Below are positions 1 to 8,416 of a DNA stretch of 48,540 nt, in pieces. Source of the stretch: Candidatus Binatia bacterium (GTDB taxonomy: Bacteria; Desulfobacterota; Binatia; Bin18). Every line of letters begins with the position of its first letter. The stretch's first letter is position 1. The translations under genes and the position numbers were made by a program. The DNA lies in assembly GCA_022826945.1 (NCBI GenBank), contig JAJDTY010000030.1, positions 1-48,540 on the forward strand, read 5' to 3'. Under the pieces are notes generated by a model. It made no database searches. It saw only the letters and a list, made by a program, of their open reading frames with translations, and was not told the origin of the DNA.

Positions 1-1
1 C

Positions 2-295
2 ATCAGTCTGAGCAAAACCTTGGCCGACGAACTGGCCAAGGATAACATCCTGGTGAACGCCGTCTGCCCGGGGCCGACGCGGACTCCACTGTGGGACGGT
101 CTGGCAAAGACGCTGAATCCCGACGACCCGGACGGCATGATCAACGACTTTGCCACCGCCCATATTCCGCTCGGTCGGTTTGGCCGACCTGAAGAGATTG
201 CCGATCTGGTCGCCTTTCTGTGCTCAGAACGCGCCAGCTTTATCACGGGTGCCGCGTATGACATCGACGGCGGAATGGTGAAGAATATGGGCTAG
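2..295 (+). CDS. SDR family oxidoreductase, C-terminal part (gene cut by window edge)
   Basis: The reading frame is open from the first bases of the window and ends at a TAG at 293-295, so only about the last 97 residues are present. The visible part has the classical short-chain dehydrogenase C-terminal signatures: VNAVCPGPTRTPL, which follows the catalytic helix and shapes the cofactor loop, then the GRFGRPEEIADLVAFLCS segment and the closing FITGAAYDIDGG motif. The catalytic Tyr-Lys pair and the Rossmann motif lie upstream, outside the window. SDRs of this type are cytosolic NAD(P)-dependent alcohol/ketone oxidoreductases; the substrate cannot be told. It resembles the SDR at 27531-28304. 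It is convergent with the flavoprotein gene ending at 313. Confidence 0.9.
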   Translation: MSLSKTLADELAKDNILVNAVCPGPTRTPLWDGLAKTLNPDDPDGMINDFATAHIPLGRFGRPEEIADLVAFLCSERASFITGAAYDIDGGMVKNMG

Positions 296-312
296 AAGAC
301 GGGCGCTCGTTC

Positions 313-1575
313 CTAAAAATACAAATTCGCCGGCAACTGCGTCCCGTTGACCAGATAGTCCCCGATCGCACGTGCCTTGAACGCCGCAGGATTATGCGAC
401 GAGAGGGTCACGATGTTGCGCCAGTGTTCGTCGAGTCCGGTTGTCCGCAAAGTCGAAGACGCGCCACCGAGTTCGTACATCAGGCTCGCCGCGCGCGGCG
501 CGACCTCGTCGATAAAGACTTTGGCTTGCGCCGAGAGCAAGGAGGCGCGATGGGCGAGTTCGAAATCGACGTGGCCCTGGTTGGCGGAATCGAGCGCCCG
601 CCCCTGCGCCTCCGCGGCCGCGAGCACAATCGCCTCAGCCGCGAGCGTCGAGCTCGACAAGCGCCCGATCATTTCCTGGAATTGTGGATCTGCGGCGGCA
701 GTATCGGCACTCGCGTGGGTAAACGTCCGTTTCCGCGTGCGCACCAGGCGAATCGCGTCGGCGACGACGTTCCGCATATTCCCAACCACGATCGCGGTCA
801 AGATCAACTGCAAAAACTGACCGCCTAAATAGGTGTTGGTCGGCAAGGGCGTTTCGTCGCCTGCGGTGTTCGACGGCTTCGGTTGTCGCAAGACTTCTTC
901 TTGCGCGACCGCGACATTTTCGAAGCGGCCAGTCCCGCTGCCCGTAAAGCGTTGGCCGACGCCGTCCCAATCGTCTTCGAACGTCACCCCCTCACGATCG
1001 CAGGGCACGACGACATTGGTGATTTTGCCTTCCGGTGTTGATGCCGCCACCAGGACCCAATCAGCAAATAAGCTGCCGGTACAAAAGTATTTGGTGCCGT
1101 TCAGCCTGTAGCCATCGTCCACCGGCTCAAGGCGAGTCTGCATCGCAAAGCTGCCGGCTTTTTCTTTGGTGCCAAGCTCGGTAAAGGCGTTGCCGAATAT
1201 CTCGCCGGCCACAATGCGCGCCAACCACCGTTGCCGGACGGTTCCGTCTGGTGTGCGGAGACGCTCTTCGGTAAACCAGAAATGCACGCGCAAGATCTGG
1301 GCAACATCGGAATCCGCGACCGCGAGGGCCATTAACATGGCGAAATATTCTCGGACCGTACAACCGCCGCCGCCTGCGTCGACCGGGACTCTCAGCGCGC
1401 CAAGGCGCGAATCGCGCACCAGATCGATCGCGGGAAAGGGGTTCTTTCCGGCCGCCTTACTTGCCGCCGCACTCTCCCCAATGGCGGCGAACAAGGCTTC
1501 CATTTCCGGCGTGCCGTACCGCACCGGCGCGATGGCGGCCGCGTCAAACTCGACGTTTTTATCGTGAGAAGGCAT
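313..1575 (-). CDS. DszC/SfnC-like flavin monooxygenase (acyl-CoA dehydrogenase fold)
   Basis: 420 residues with an acyl-CoA-dehydrogenase fold: N-terminal helical domain (about 20-125), a central beta domain with FTELGTKEKAG (131-141) and GYRLNGTKYFCTGS (155-168), and a C-terminal helical domain. The C-terminal stretch HWRNIVTLSSHNP (384-396) and the following DYLVNG are typical of the DszC/SfnC branch, which uses reduced flavin and oxygen to oxidise sulfur or nitrogen compounds, rather than of true acyl-CoA dehydrogenases. Function as a two-component monooxygenase is inferred from this likeness; no flavin reductase is visible nearby. The start is supported by CAGGAG eight bases upstream. 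It lies 131 bp downstream of the CoA transferase on the same strand and may be co-transcribed with it. Confidence 0.85.
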   Translation of the reverse strand: MPSHDKNVEFDAAAIAPVRYGTPEMEALFAAIGESAAASKAAGKNPFPAIDLVRDSRLGALRVPVDAGGGGCTVREYFAMLMALAVADSDVAQILRVHFWFTEERLRTPDGTVRQRWLARIVAGEIFGNAFTELGTKEKAGSFAMQTRLEPVDDGYRLNGTKYFCTGSLFADWVLVAASTPEGKITNVVVPCDREGVTFEDDWDGVGQRFTGSGTGRFENVAVAQEEVLRQPKPSNTAGDETPLPTNTYLGGQFLQLILTAIVVGNMRNVVADAIRLVRTRKRTFTHASADTAAADPQFQEMIGRLSSSTLAAEAIVLAAAEAQGRALDSANQGHVDFELAHRASLLSAQAKVFIDEVAPRAASLMYELGGASSTLRTTGLDEHWRNIVTLSSHNPAAFKARAIGDYLVNGTQLPANLYF

Positions 1576-1706
1576 AGGCGTGTACTCCTGGGCAACGGTT
1601 ACGCGTACAGATGGGTCTGCCCGTCACCCGACGCTGTGGGACGCATAGGGTCAGGGCGCCGTTTGTTCGAGCTGAATTGCGCCACTTTCGATTCCTTCGC
1701 ATGGGT

Positions 1707-2903
1707 TTACTGGGCGACGACAATGCCGTCAGCGATGAGCTGGCGCACCTGGTCCTCATCGCCGTACAGCTCGGTCAAGACGGCGGCCGTGTCCTGGCCG
1801 ACCTGCGGCGGTGGCCGGTCGCCGCGGCGGTCACGTCCAGTCACATTGATCGGTTGGCGAATCTGCCGCACGGCCCCCTCTGTCGGATGCTCATATTCTT
1901 CGAACAACCCAACGGCACGCAGGTGCTCGTCGTGCATTAACGTATCCAGCTGCTGGACTTCAGCGTACGGAATGTCCAATGCCCTGAAGAGCGCGACCCA
2001 TTCGGTATTGGTGCGTTGCGGCATGATCTCTTCGAGCATGATTTTGTACAGGGTTGCGATGTTGGCCGCGACGGTGTGTTGGTCGTCCAGCATGCCGCTA
2101 TCGAGCAAATCGTGACGACCTACCGCCTCGCACAACTTGCGCCAGTTCTCAACCTTATAGACGCCGTGCACCATGAAGCCGTCTTTCGTTCGACACGGGC
2201 GTCTGGATGGATTCAGCACGCGTTGGTAACCAAGGGGCCCTTCCGCGGGAACGAAGCCTTCGCCGTTCAGGTGTTGATTCATAAGGGCACTCACCACCAA
2301 CTCGTACATCGGCACTTCGATGCAGACGCCTTCGCCGTGGAGTTGACGGCTGAGGAGCCCTGCGAGCAGGGCTTGCCCGAGCGCTTGCCCCGCTATGGTG
2401 TCGCACACCACCATGGGGACCAGTTCAGGTTGTCCTGTTTGCAGGCTGTTGGCAGCAGCGATGCCCGAGTACGCTTGGATGATATCGTCGAACGCCGGGT
2501 AATCCTTATACGGACCATTCTGTCCGAAGCCGCCGGAGAAGCAGTAGACGATGTCGGGATTGATTTTGCGCACCGCCGCGTAGTCGAAGCCTAAGCGGCG
2601 AATAGCGGGTGGACGCATGTTGTGGAGGAACGCGTCCGCCGTCTTCAGTAAGTCACGCAGCAGTTTCCGACCTTCCTCCCGCTTGAGGTCGATAGCCACG
2701 CTGCGTTTGTTGCGATTGCACGCCATCCATTGGGCGCTCATGCCCTGGTTGCGGCTTATGCCGAGAGCGCGGTACACATCGCCGCTGGGCGGCTCGATTT
2801 TGATGACTTCCGCGCCATAGTCACCCAACATCTGGGAAGCGAGGGGGCCAAGGGCAATATGACCCATTTCGACCACGCGGAGGCCGGATAACATTTCGTA
2901 CAT
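1707..2903 (-). CDS. CaiB/BaiF family III CoA transferase
   Basis: 398 residues, the usual length for family III CoA transferases, which move CoA between carboxylic acids through an aspartyl-CoA anhydride/thioester intermediate in an interlocked dimer. Seen: N-terminal LRVVEMGHIALGPLASQMLGDYGAEVIKIE-type Rossmann segment (8-37), the NRNKRSVAIDLK motif (63-74), the presumed nucleophile Asp168 in VCDTIAGQALGQ, and the GEGVCIEVPMYE segment. Unlike the two CaiB-type proteins at 20625-23197, this one keeps the Asp. AAAGGAA lies a few bases before the ATG. It probably leads a two-gene minus-strand unit with the DszC-like gene and is divergent from the HpaB-type operon. Substrate unknown. Confidence 0.92.
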   Translation of the reverse strand: MYEMLSGLRVVEMGHIALGPLASQMLGDYGAEVIKIEPPSGDVYRALGISRNQGMSAQWMACNRNKRSVAIDLKREEGRKLLRDLLKTADAFLHNMRPPAIRRLGFDYAAVRKINPDIVYCFSGGFGQNGPYKDYPAFDDIIQAYSGIAAANSLQTGQPELVPMVVCDTIAGQALGQALLAGLLSRQLHGEGVCIEVPMYELVVSALMNQHLNGEGFVPAEGPLGYQRVLNPSRRPCRTKDGFMVHGVYKVENWRKLCEAVGRHDLLDSGMLDDQHTVAANIATLYKIMLEEIMPQRTNTEWVALFRALDIPYAEVQQLDTLMHDEHLRAVGLFEEYEHPTEGAVRQIRQPINVTGRDRRGDRPPPQVGQDTAAVLTELYGDEDQVRQLIADGIVVAQ

Positions 2904-3206
2904 CTGACGTTCCTTTTGCGCGCGCCCGTGCGTGCGCTCTTCAGTAGTGGCGGACTCATCCGGACAACGACAACTCTTGGAGAAAAACTGGGTCAGTTGG
3001 CGGCAAAAGTCAAGGAAGACTCCCCTCTGAGCTCACATACCAGCACCGAATATTCAGTTGATTTCGGGAGAGTCTCTATCCGTCTCATCCCTGCTTATGT
3101 TCGGGCCTGAGCAAGGCGGATTGCTCTCCCATGGGTCTCGAACGCGATTTCGCCCGCAAAGCGTGCTATGCACGGCTCATACTGAGCCGACGTAAAGGAG
3201 ACGTCC
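2904..3206. other. Divergent intergenic region, 303 bp
   Basis: Non-coding gap between the divergently transcribed CoA transferase and HpaB-like genes; promoters for both must lie here if neither is read through. I see no convincing -35/-10 pair. An imperfect inverted repeat (AGACTCCCC near 3018 and GGGAGAGTCT near 3067) and the short palindrome GCTCATACTGAGC near 3176 are possible operator or structural elements. A strong Shine-Dalgarno AAAGGAG precedes the 3207 start. Confidence 0.4.
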
Positions 3207-4682
3207 ATGCTGAAGACCGGCCAGGAGCATTTGGAGTCCCTGCGGGACGGACGGGTGGTCTATATCGGCAGTGAACGGGTCGAGGATGTCACGACCCACC
3301 CAGCGTTCCGCAACGCCGCCCGCACGGTAGCGGCGATCTACGACATGAAGGCCGACCCGGCCCATCGCGATACGCTGAGCTACGAAGAAGACGGTGCCCA
3401 CCACTCGATTTACTATTTACGAGCCAAGACGCGCGACGACCTGCAACGCCGGATGGTCGGGCACCGAAAAATCGCGGACCTGACATACGGCATGTTCGGG
3501 CGTTCGCCCGACCACGTGGCCAGCTTTGTGACCGGCATGGCCATGAAGCCGGATGAACTCAATCCGCCATGCGGCAATCCGGACCATCTGCTCGCCTATT
3601 ATTCCTACGCGCGCGACAACGATATCTACACCGTCTATGCCGTGTTGCCTCCCCAAGCCGCACGTGATCCGGAGTTCTACCAGCGCCAGAATCTGCCCGT
3701 GCCAACGCTCCGCGTCGTCCGTGAGGAAGACGACGGCGTCGTGATATCCGGCATGAAGATGCTGGCGACGGGTGCGGTGTTCGCCAATGACATCTGGATC
3801 GGCAATGTCATTCCTCTTTCGCCCGACCAGAAAAAGGAGGCGATTACGTGCGCCGTGCCGTGCAATGCTCCGGGGCTGAGCCTGTGGTCCCGTCAATCCA
3901 TGGAACGGGCTTGCCAGTCGGAGTTTGATTCGCCCTTAGCGTACCGGTACGACGAAACCGACAGCATGGTCATGTGCGACCAGGTGAAGGTGCCCTGGGA
4001 GAAAGTTTTTGTTCATAACGACGCGGTCCTATCACGGGACATCTATCTCAAGACCCCGAGCCACTGCTTTGGCAATCACCAGTCCAACGTGCGGTATTGG
4101 TCGAAGATGCGCCTGCTGCTCGGCCTGTGTAGCAAGATTGCCCACACAACCGGCGCGGCCCAGATTCCGGCCGTGCGAGAGACGCTCGGGAAAATGTCCT
4201 CGGTCGAGGGTGCCATTGCCGGCATGGTGCACGGCCAGATCAACGCCTATGAGAGTTGGCCGGACGGCTATGTGTGTTTTAACCGGCGGATGATGTACGC
4301 GGCCCTCAACTGGTGTACGCAAAACTATACTCAGTTCATCGACCAACTGCGCGATCTGTGCGGCGGGGGCGTGTTTCAGATGCCGGCGGACATCTCGGTC
4401 ATGGAGGACGAACATCTTGCCGAGCAGTTTGCGGCCTACTTTCAGACCCCACAGGCAGACGCGGTGTCGCGCATGAAGCTGTTTAAGCTGGCCTGGGATA
4501 CGGTCGGCTCCGAGTTCGCGGGCCGACACCAGCAGTATGAGAAGTTCTATGCCGGGGCCTCATTCATCGTGCGCGGCCACGCGTATCGGGAGACCCCGTG
4601 GGACGAGTTCCACGCCATCGTCGATGAGCTGATGGCCGGCTATGGCCCGCCAGTTATGCAAGACTCGCCTGACCAGGGATGA
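3207..4682 (+). CDS. 4-hydroxyphenylacetate 3-hydroxylase (HpaB) family protein
   Basis: 491 residues, matching the HpaB/PvcC family of FADH2-dependent aromatic ortho-hydroxylases, with an acyl-CoA-dehydrogenase-like fold. Seen: N-terminal LKTGQEHLESLRDGR and VYIGSERVEDVTTHPAFRN typical of the family, the HRKIADLTYGMFGRSPDH segment, and the C-terminal QYEKFYAGASFIVR segment. HpaB enzymes need a separate flavin reductase (HpaC); none is visible. The family also includes 4-hydroxybutyryl-CoA dehydratase, but the Fe-S cysteine pattern of that enzyme is not obvious here. The start has AAAGGAG eight bases upstream. First gene of an apparent operon with an LLM, a Rieske oxygenase and a NicX-like protein, suggesting hydroxylation of an aromatic or N-heteroaromatic ring. 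Confidence 0.88.
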   Translation: MLKTGQEHLESLRDGRVVYIGSERVEDVTTHPAFRNAARTVAAIYDMKADPAHRDTLSYEEDGAHHSIYYLRAKTRDDLQRRMVGHRKIADLTYGMFGRSPDHVASFVTGMAMKPDELNPPCGNPDHLLAYYSYARDNDIYTVYAVLPPQAARDPEFYQRQNLPVPTLRVVREEDDGVVISGMKMLATGAVFANDIWIGNVIPLSPDQKKEAITCAVPCNAPGLSLWSRQSMERACQSEFDSPLAYRYDETDSMVMCDQVKVPWEKVFVHNDAVLSRDIYLKTPSHCFGNHQSNVRYWSKMRLLLGLCSKIAHTTGAAQIPAVRETLGKMSSVEGAIAGMVHGQINAYESWPDGYVCFNRRMMYAALNWCTQNYTQFIDQLRDLCGGGVFQMPADISVMEDEHLAEQFAAYFQTPQADAVSRMKLFKLAWDTVGSEFAGRHQQYEKFYAGASFIVRGHAYRETPWDEFHAIVDELMAGYGPPVMQDSPDQG

Positions 4683-4765
4683 ATTGAACTTTGGCCGCTC
4701 CAAACATTGACAGTCTTTTTTCAGAGGAGAATAATTTTAACGGCTTCATCAAAGGAGGGCAGGGT

Positions 4766-5806
4766 ATGATGCGATTCGGGATCGGTCCGTTCTCTATGCA
4801 GCTCCGGCCAGGCTCCGGTCAGACCCATGAGCAACTCTATCGCGAGATGCTGGATCAGATTGTCATTGCCGAAGAGATTGGGTTTGCATCGGCCTGGCTG
4901 GTCGAGCACCACTTTCTGGAAGACGGGATCTGCCCCTCGCTTTTGGTCACGGCCGCGGCCATGGCCGCGCGAACATCAAAGCTCATCATCGGGACGAGCA
5001 TGTATCTCTTGCCGCTCCATCGGCCGGTACAGACCGCCGAGGACGTGGCGGTGCTCGATAACATCGCCGCGGGTCGTTTCATCCTCGGCGTTGCGACCGG
5101 CTATCGGCCCGAGGAGTTCGCCGCGTATGAAGAACAGCGTTCGGGGCGTGAGCCACGCATGGAAGAACAGCTCGACCTGATGATTCGGGGCTGGACAACG
5201 GAGCGCTTCTCGTTTTCAGGCCAGTACTACCAGGTGGAAGACCTGTCCATTACCCCCAAGCCCGTTCAACAGCCGCACCCACCGATCTGGATCGGTGCCT
5301 CAACCCGTGGCGGGGTGCGCCGGGCGGCCCAGTGGGGATCGGCCCTAGTGGCCTCTCCCCGGCATCATATCAACGAGTTGAAAGAGCACTACCGGATGTA
5401 CCGGCAGCAGCTCCAGCGGTTCAATAAGACGGCCAGCGCCACGCCGGTCATTCGCGAGGTCTATGTTGCCGAGACCACGGCCCAAGCCGAGGAGGAGGCC
5501 CGGGAGGGCATCATGTATCTGCACGCCGGGATGTACGGTAAGTGGGCCAACGTCCGACCGCTCAAAGACGATAAGGGCGAGTTGGTCAAGGATCCGGCAA
5601 GCGTGACTTTTGACACCCACCGGGAGCGTTTCATTATCGGCGACCCGGAGCATTGCATTCGGGAGATTGAGAAATACCAGCAGGAATTAGGCATGGACTA
5701 TCTGCTGTGCTGGATGCAGTTCCCCGGCGTAGAGCACGCGAAAACGGTCCGGGCCATGCGGCTCTTTGCCAAAGAGGTGATGCCCCATTTTCAAAAGAGC
5801 GCGTAG
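4766..5806 (+). CDS. LLM class flavin-dependent oxidoreductase
   Basis: 346 residues from the chosen ATG, a standard length for bacterial-luciferase-like monooxygenases, TIM-barrel proteins that use FMNH2 or F420. Seen: MRFGIGPFSMQLRPGSG start, FASAWLVEHHF (the family EHHF motif), the SMYLLPLHRPVQTAEDVAVLDN strand and GRFILGVATGYRPEEF. The frame is open to a TTG at 4691, but the ATG at 4766 has AAAGGAGGG six bases upstream and begins directly with the first barrel strand, so the extra 25 residues are rejected. It ends in TAG, which matters for the amber codon at 13288. Second gene of the HpaB-LLM-Rieske-NicX unit. Likely oxidises the same compound or an intermediate; exact reaction unknown. 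Confidence 0.9.
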   Translation: MMRFGIGPFSMQLRPGSGQTHEQLYREMLDQIVIAEEIGFASAWLVEHHFLEDGICPSLLVTAAAMAARTSKLIIGTSMYLLPLHRPVQTAEDVAVLDNIAAGRFILGVATGYRPEEFAAYEEQRSGREPRMEEQLDLMIRGWTTERFSFSGQYYQVEDLSITPKPVQQPHPPIWIGASTRGGVRRAAQWGSALVASPRHHINELKEHYRMYRQQLQRFNKTASATPVIREVYVAETTAQAEEEAREGIMYLHAGMYGKWANVRPLKDDKGELVKDPASVTFDTHRERFIIGDPEHCIREIEKYQQELGMDYLLCWMQFPGVEHAKTVRAMRLFAKEVMPHFQKSA

Positions 5807-5862
5807 CTCTTCGCTGCCACGTTATCGATCAAGACATACGCTTTTCGTCGAGAGGATAGATC

Positions 5863-7005
5863 ATGGGGAACACACAGCAGGCACAGCAACACGAGTATAC
5901 GCTGCCGCCGCGGCCGCAAGCCCGGCACCTGCCCGGCCACCTCTATACCTCTCCCGAGATCTTCGAGCGAGAAAAGCGGCAGATCTTCTTAAAGGACTGG
6001 CTGTGTGTGGGCCGGGCCGAAGAATTAGCGAAGCCGGGTGATTACCTCGCGCTCCGGGTCGTTGATGAGCCGGTCGTCGTGTGTCGGGATCGGACCGGAC
6101 GGCTCAACGCCTTCTCGAATGTATGCGCCCATCGGGGGACCGAGGTTGCCAGCGGGAGCGGCAACCGGCAGTCCTTCAGCTGCCCGTATCACGGTTGGAC
6201 CTATGACCTCACCGGCAAGCTGCTGAACGCCCCGTATGTCGAGGATGTGGAAGGGTTCCAGCCGACCGCCTGCCGCCTGCCGGCGGTCAAACTGGATACC
6301 TGGGGCGGGTATCTATTCATAAACTTCGATGCTGAGTGTGAAAGCCTGGCTGCGTTTCTGGGTGATGCCCCTCTGGTCTACGGGGCCTATCAGTGCGAGA
6401 AACTCCGGCTGGCCGCCAAGTTCAGCTTCACGCTCGACTGCAACTGGAAGCTGATGTGCGAAAACCTGGTCGATATCTATCATATTGCGGTCCTGCATGC
6501 TGCGACGTTTGGGCCGCATCAGCCGCTCGAAACCTACAAGTTTACGCTTACCGAAGGCGGCTATCACGGGCGCTTTAAGGGTGGCACTCTCACGCCCGAT
6601 GGCAAGTCCCTGTTTGGTCCGATGCCCTGGCTGCCCCCGGAATTACAGAGCGGTGGATATTCCAGCCACATTCGTCCCAATATGGCCTTCTTTCCCCGTT
6701 TCGACTTCTTCAGCTTCATTACCTCGTGGCCCGTGGACGGGCCCGAGAAAAGCCAGGGGATGGTGTATCTGCTGTTTCCCGCCGAGCATTTTGCCCAGCA
6801 GGGTTTTCAGGAAAAAGTGGCGGTCTATGAGGAGTTCTTACATACGGTACTGGGGGAGGATGTCAGTATGGTCCAATCCCTACAGCGGGGCTTTAAATCA
6901 CAAGCCTACCGGCCCGGGCCGTTCTCCAGATATGAAGCCGCCGTGCATAATATGATTGCGTACAATATGAAGCGGGCTGGTTTTGAGAACGAACCGGTCG
7001 CCTAA
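5863..7005 (+). CDS. Rieske non-heme iron oxygenase alpha subunit, bridging-Asp type
   Basis: 380 residues. The N-terminal Rieske domain binds a [2Fe-2S] cluster through Cys88-x-His90 (CAHRG) and Cys107-x2-His110 (CPYHGW). The C-terminal catalytic domain carries the mononuclear iron site: Asp204 (inter-subunit bridge), His207 and His212 in NLVDIYHIAVLH, with a third carboxylate ligand probably in the GEDVSMVQSLQRG segment. Such enzymes hydroxylate aromatic rings or demethylate and N-dealkylate with O2; they need a reductase/ferredoxin, not found here. It is a close paralogue of the protein at 25522-26667, with identical spacing of the cluster ligands and a nearly matching N-terminus (RHLPGxxYTS). 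It lies 56 bp after the LLM gene and 12 bp before the NicX-like gene, so co-transcription is likely. Confidence 0.95.
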   Translation: MGNTQQAQQHEYTLPPRPQARHLPGHLYTSPEIFEREKRQIFLKDWLCVGRAEELAKPGDYLALRVVDEPVVVCRDRTGRLNAFSNVCAHRGTEVASGSGNRQSFSCPYHGWTYDLTGKLLNAPYVEDVEGFQPTACRLPAVKLDTWGGYLFINFDAECESLAAFLGDAPLVYGAYQCEKLRLAAKFSFTLDCNWKLMCENLVDIYHIAVLHAATFGPHQPLETYKFTLTEGGYHGRFKGGTLTPDGKSLFGPMPWLPPELQSGGYSSHIRPNMAFFPRFDFFSFITSWPVDGPEKSQGMVYLLFPAEHFAQQGFQEKVAVYEEFLHTVLGEDVSMVQSLQRGFKSQAYRPGPFSRYEAAVHNMIAYNMKRAGFENEPVA

Positions 7006-7017
7006 GAGGTAAGCGTC

Positions 7018-8061
7018 ATGATGAACAACGGGATTCCTCCGGAGTTAGCCAGCGCCGCCCGGGTGCTGGCGGCGGATATGATGTGTGTCACAGCAGGCGA
7101 GAGTGTCCTGATCTCGGCCGATACGAGTACGGACATGCCCGCGGTGGAGGCGGTCCAGAACGCCTGCTGCAGTATAGGGGCAAAGGTCGCGACGATCGTA
7201 CTTGCACCGCGGCTGCCGTATCAGGGCGCGTTGGCGGACCCCCACCTGCCCGACCACGTTAAGGCGGCAGTCCGGGAATGTGATGTCTGGATTGATCTGT
7301 GCTTTCCCTATCTGGCCGGCTCCAAGGCCTTTGACACGGCCATGCAAAATCAGCGAACCCGCTATTTCCTGGGCGCCGATATTGGGGCCGGCGGATTAGC
7401 GCGCCTGCTGGGCAAGGGCCGGCTCGACCAACTCTTTGCCCTCTCGAATGCCTTTGGCGCACTTGTTGGCGAAGCGAGCGGCAAGGAATGCCGCATTACC
7501 AACCGTCTGGGCACGGACGTCACCTTTACCCTGGCCGAGCCGGATGGATTTGCGCTGGCCAAAGCCGAAGCGCCGGGCGGGTATTTTGTGCCAGGTACGG
7601 TGGTCTTGATTCCAGAGTTAGAGTCAGTCCGCGGCGTGATCAAATGTGAGACCGTCTTCCACGAGTACTACACGACCATGGCCGACCCCCTCAGTCTCGT
7701 CCTGAACGGAAAGATTCAGGAGGTGAGCGGCGGCGGGCCGGAACGGCGGGTGATGGAGCGTGCCCTGCGCCGAGCCGGGGATGGAGAATTCGGTTACGTG
7801 GTCCACTTTTCTTGCGGGCTCCACCCAGGGGCCCGCTTTACCGGGAAATCGTTCATCGAAGACCAGCGTATCACCGGCTATAACGCCATCGGCCTGGGTT
7901 TGCCGCCGTGGATGCCGGGCGGGGGAGAAAATCATCCCGACGCGGTTATGTCGTTGCAATCGATATCAATAGCCGACCAGCAGATCGTCAAAGACGGAAC
8001 CATCGTCAGCCCACCCGCTCTGGTTGAACTGGCCGAGGAAGTGAACGCCGCCCTGAGCTGA
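7018..8061 (+). CDS. NicX/M29-aminopeptidase-like metalloprotein (possible ring-cleaving dioxygenase)
   Basis: 347 residues of the M29 aminopeptidase-like superfamily, which includes 2,5-dihydroxypyridine 5,6-dioxygenase (NicX). Seen: two-domain pattern with a variable N-terminal half and a conserved C-terminal half carrying HFSCGLHPGARFTG (His269) and GGGENHPDAV (His306-x-Asp308). From memory, NicX binds Fe(II) with two His and one Asp including an H-x-D pair, which this arrangement can supply. Glu residues around 211-216 (CETVFHEYY) are also candidates if it is instead a peptidase-type metal site. Gene order after an HpaB-type hydroxylase, LLM and Rieske oxygenase favours an extradiol-type ring cleavage role; that is inference. 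Start ATG ATG preceded by AGAGG. It ends one base before the convergent gene at 8063. Confidence 0.78.
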   Translation: MMNNGIPPELASAARVLAADMMCVTAGESVLISADTSTDMPAVEAVQNACCSIGAKVATIVLAPRLPYQGALADPHLPDHVKAAVRECDVWIDLCFPYLAGSKAFDTAMQNQRTRYFLGADIGAGGLARLLGKGRLDQLFALSNAFGALVGEASGKECRITNRLGTDVTFTLAEPDGFALAKAEAPGGYFVPGTVVLIPELESVRGVIKCETVFHEYYTTMADPLSLVLNGKIQEVSGGGPERRVMERALRRAGDGEFGYVVHFSCGLHPGARFTGKSFIEDQRITGYNAIGLGLPPWMPGGGENHPDAVMSLQSISIADQQIVKDGTIVSPPALVELAEEVNAALS

Positions 8062-8062
8062 A

Positions 8063-8413
8063 TTATCGTTTCGTTCGCTCGTGGTCGGGAATAAAGCGCT
8101 GCGGATCGAAGCCGGCGGGCACGTCCGGCTGCTGATGGAGTTCCACGGCGGTTGTGATTTCGGCCATGGCCAGGGCCAGACATAAGAGCCGGTGGGCTTC
8201 CTGGGGCAGCGCGTCCGGCGGCTCCGGTGGGAATGCACTCAGATAGGTGAGGATGGCCTCCATGCGGGGCAGCAGGGTGTCGTAGAAGGCTTGAATCTGC
8301 GCCATGGTGCTGCTGAGCCGCTGCTGGTTGCGCTCGGTTTCGGTTGCCAACGCCCAGACCGCAGCCAGCGGCTCAAGGTCGGTGAACGGCTCGGGCAGGC
8401 GCGTATCGGACAT
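8063..8413 (-). CDS. Small uncharacterised Rieske-associated protein, copy 1
   Basis: 116 residues, mostly helical by composition, no signal peptide, no membrane segment and no metal-binding cluster. I do not recognise the family. A clear paralogue sits at 28345-28668; the two share LPEPF, the LEP..WAL.TE.ER segment, RLSS.M..IQAFYD.L.P, an EA...YL..FP segment and AVEL. Both copies follow immediately after a Rieske oxygenase alpha subunit: here the upstream stop and this ATG are three bases apart, so the two are translationally coupled. The pairing suggests a dedicated partner such as an assembly factor, a small non-catalytic subunit or a chaperone. It is not related by eye to the known beta subunits of ring-hydroxylating dioxygenases, which are longer (about 160-190 residues). 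Confidence 0.8.
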   Translation of the reverse strand: MSDTRLPEPFTDLEPLAAVWALATETERNQQRLSSTMAQIQAFYDTLLPRMEAILTYLSAFPPEPPDALPQEAHRLLCLALAMAEITTAVELHQQPDVPAGFDPQRFIPDHERTKR

Positions 8414-8416
8414 GCA

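Noticed and set aside
3015..3076. Imperfect inverted repeat AGACTCCCC / GGGAGAGTCT as a terminator or operator
   Set aside because: Arms do not pair cleanly and the spacing is long; kept only as a remark in the intergenic entry.
4691..4765. N-terminal extension of the LLM gene from a TTG
   Set aside because: The strong AAAGGAGGG site and the family start at the ATG at 4766 make the extension non-coding leader.
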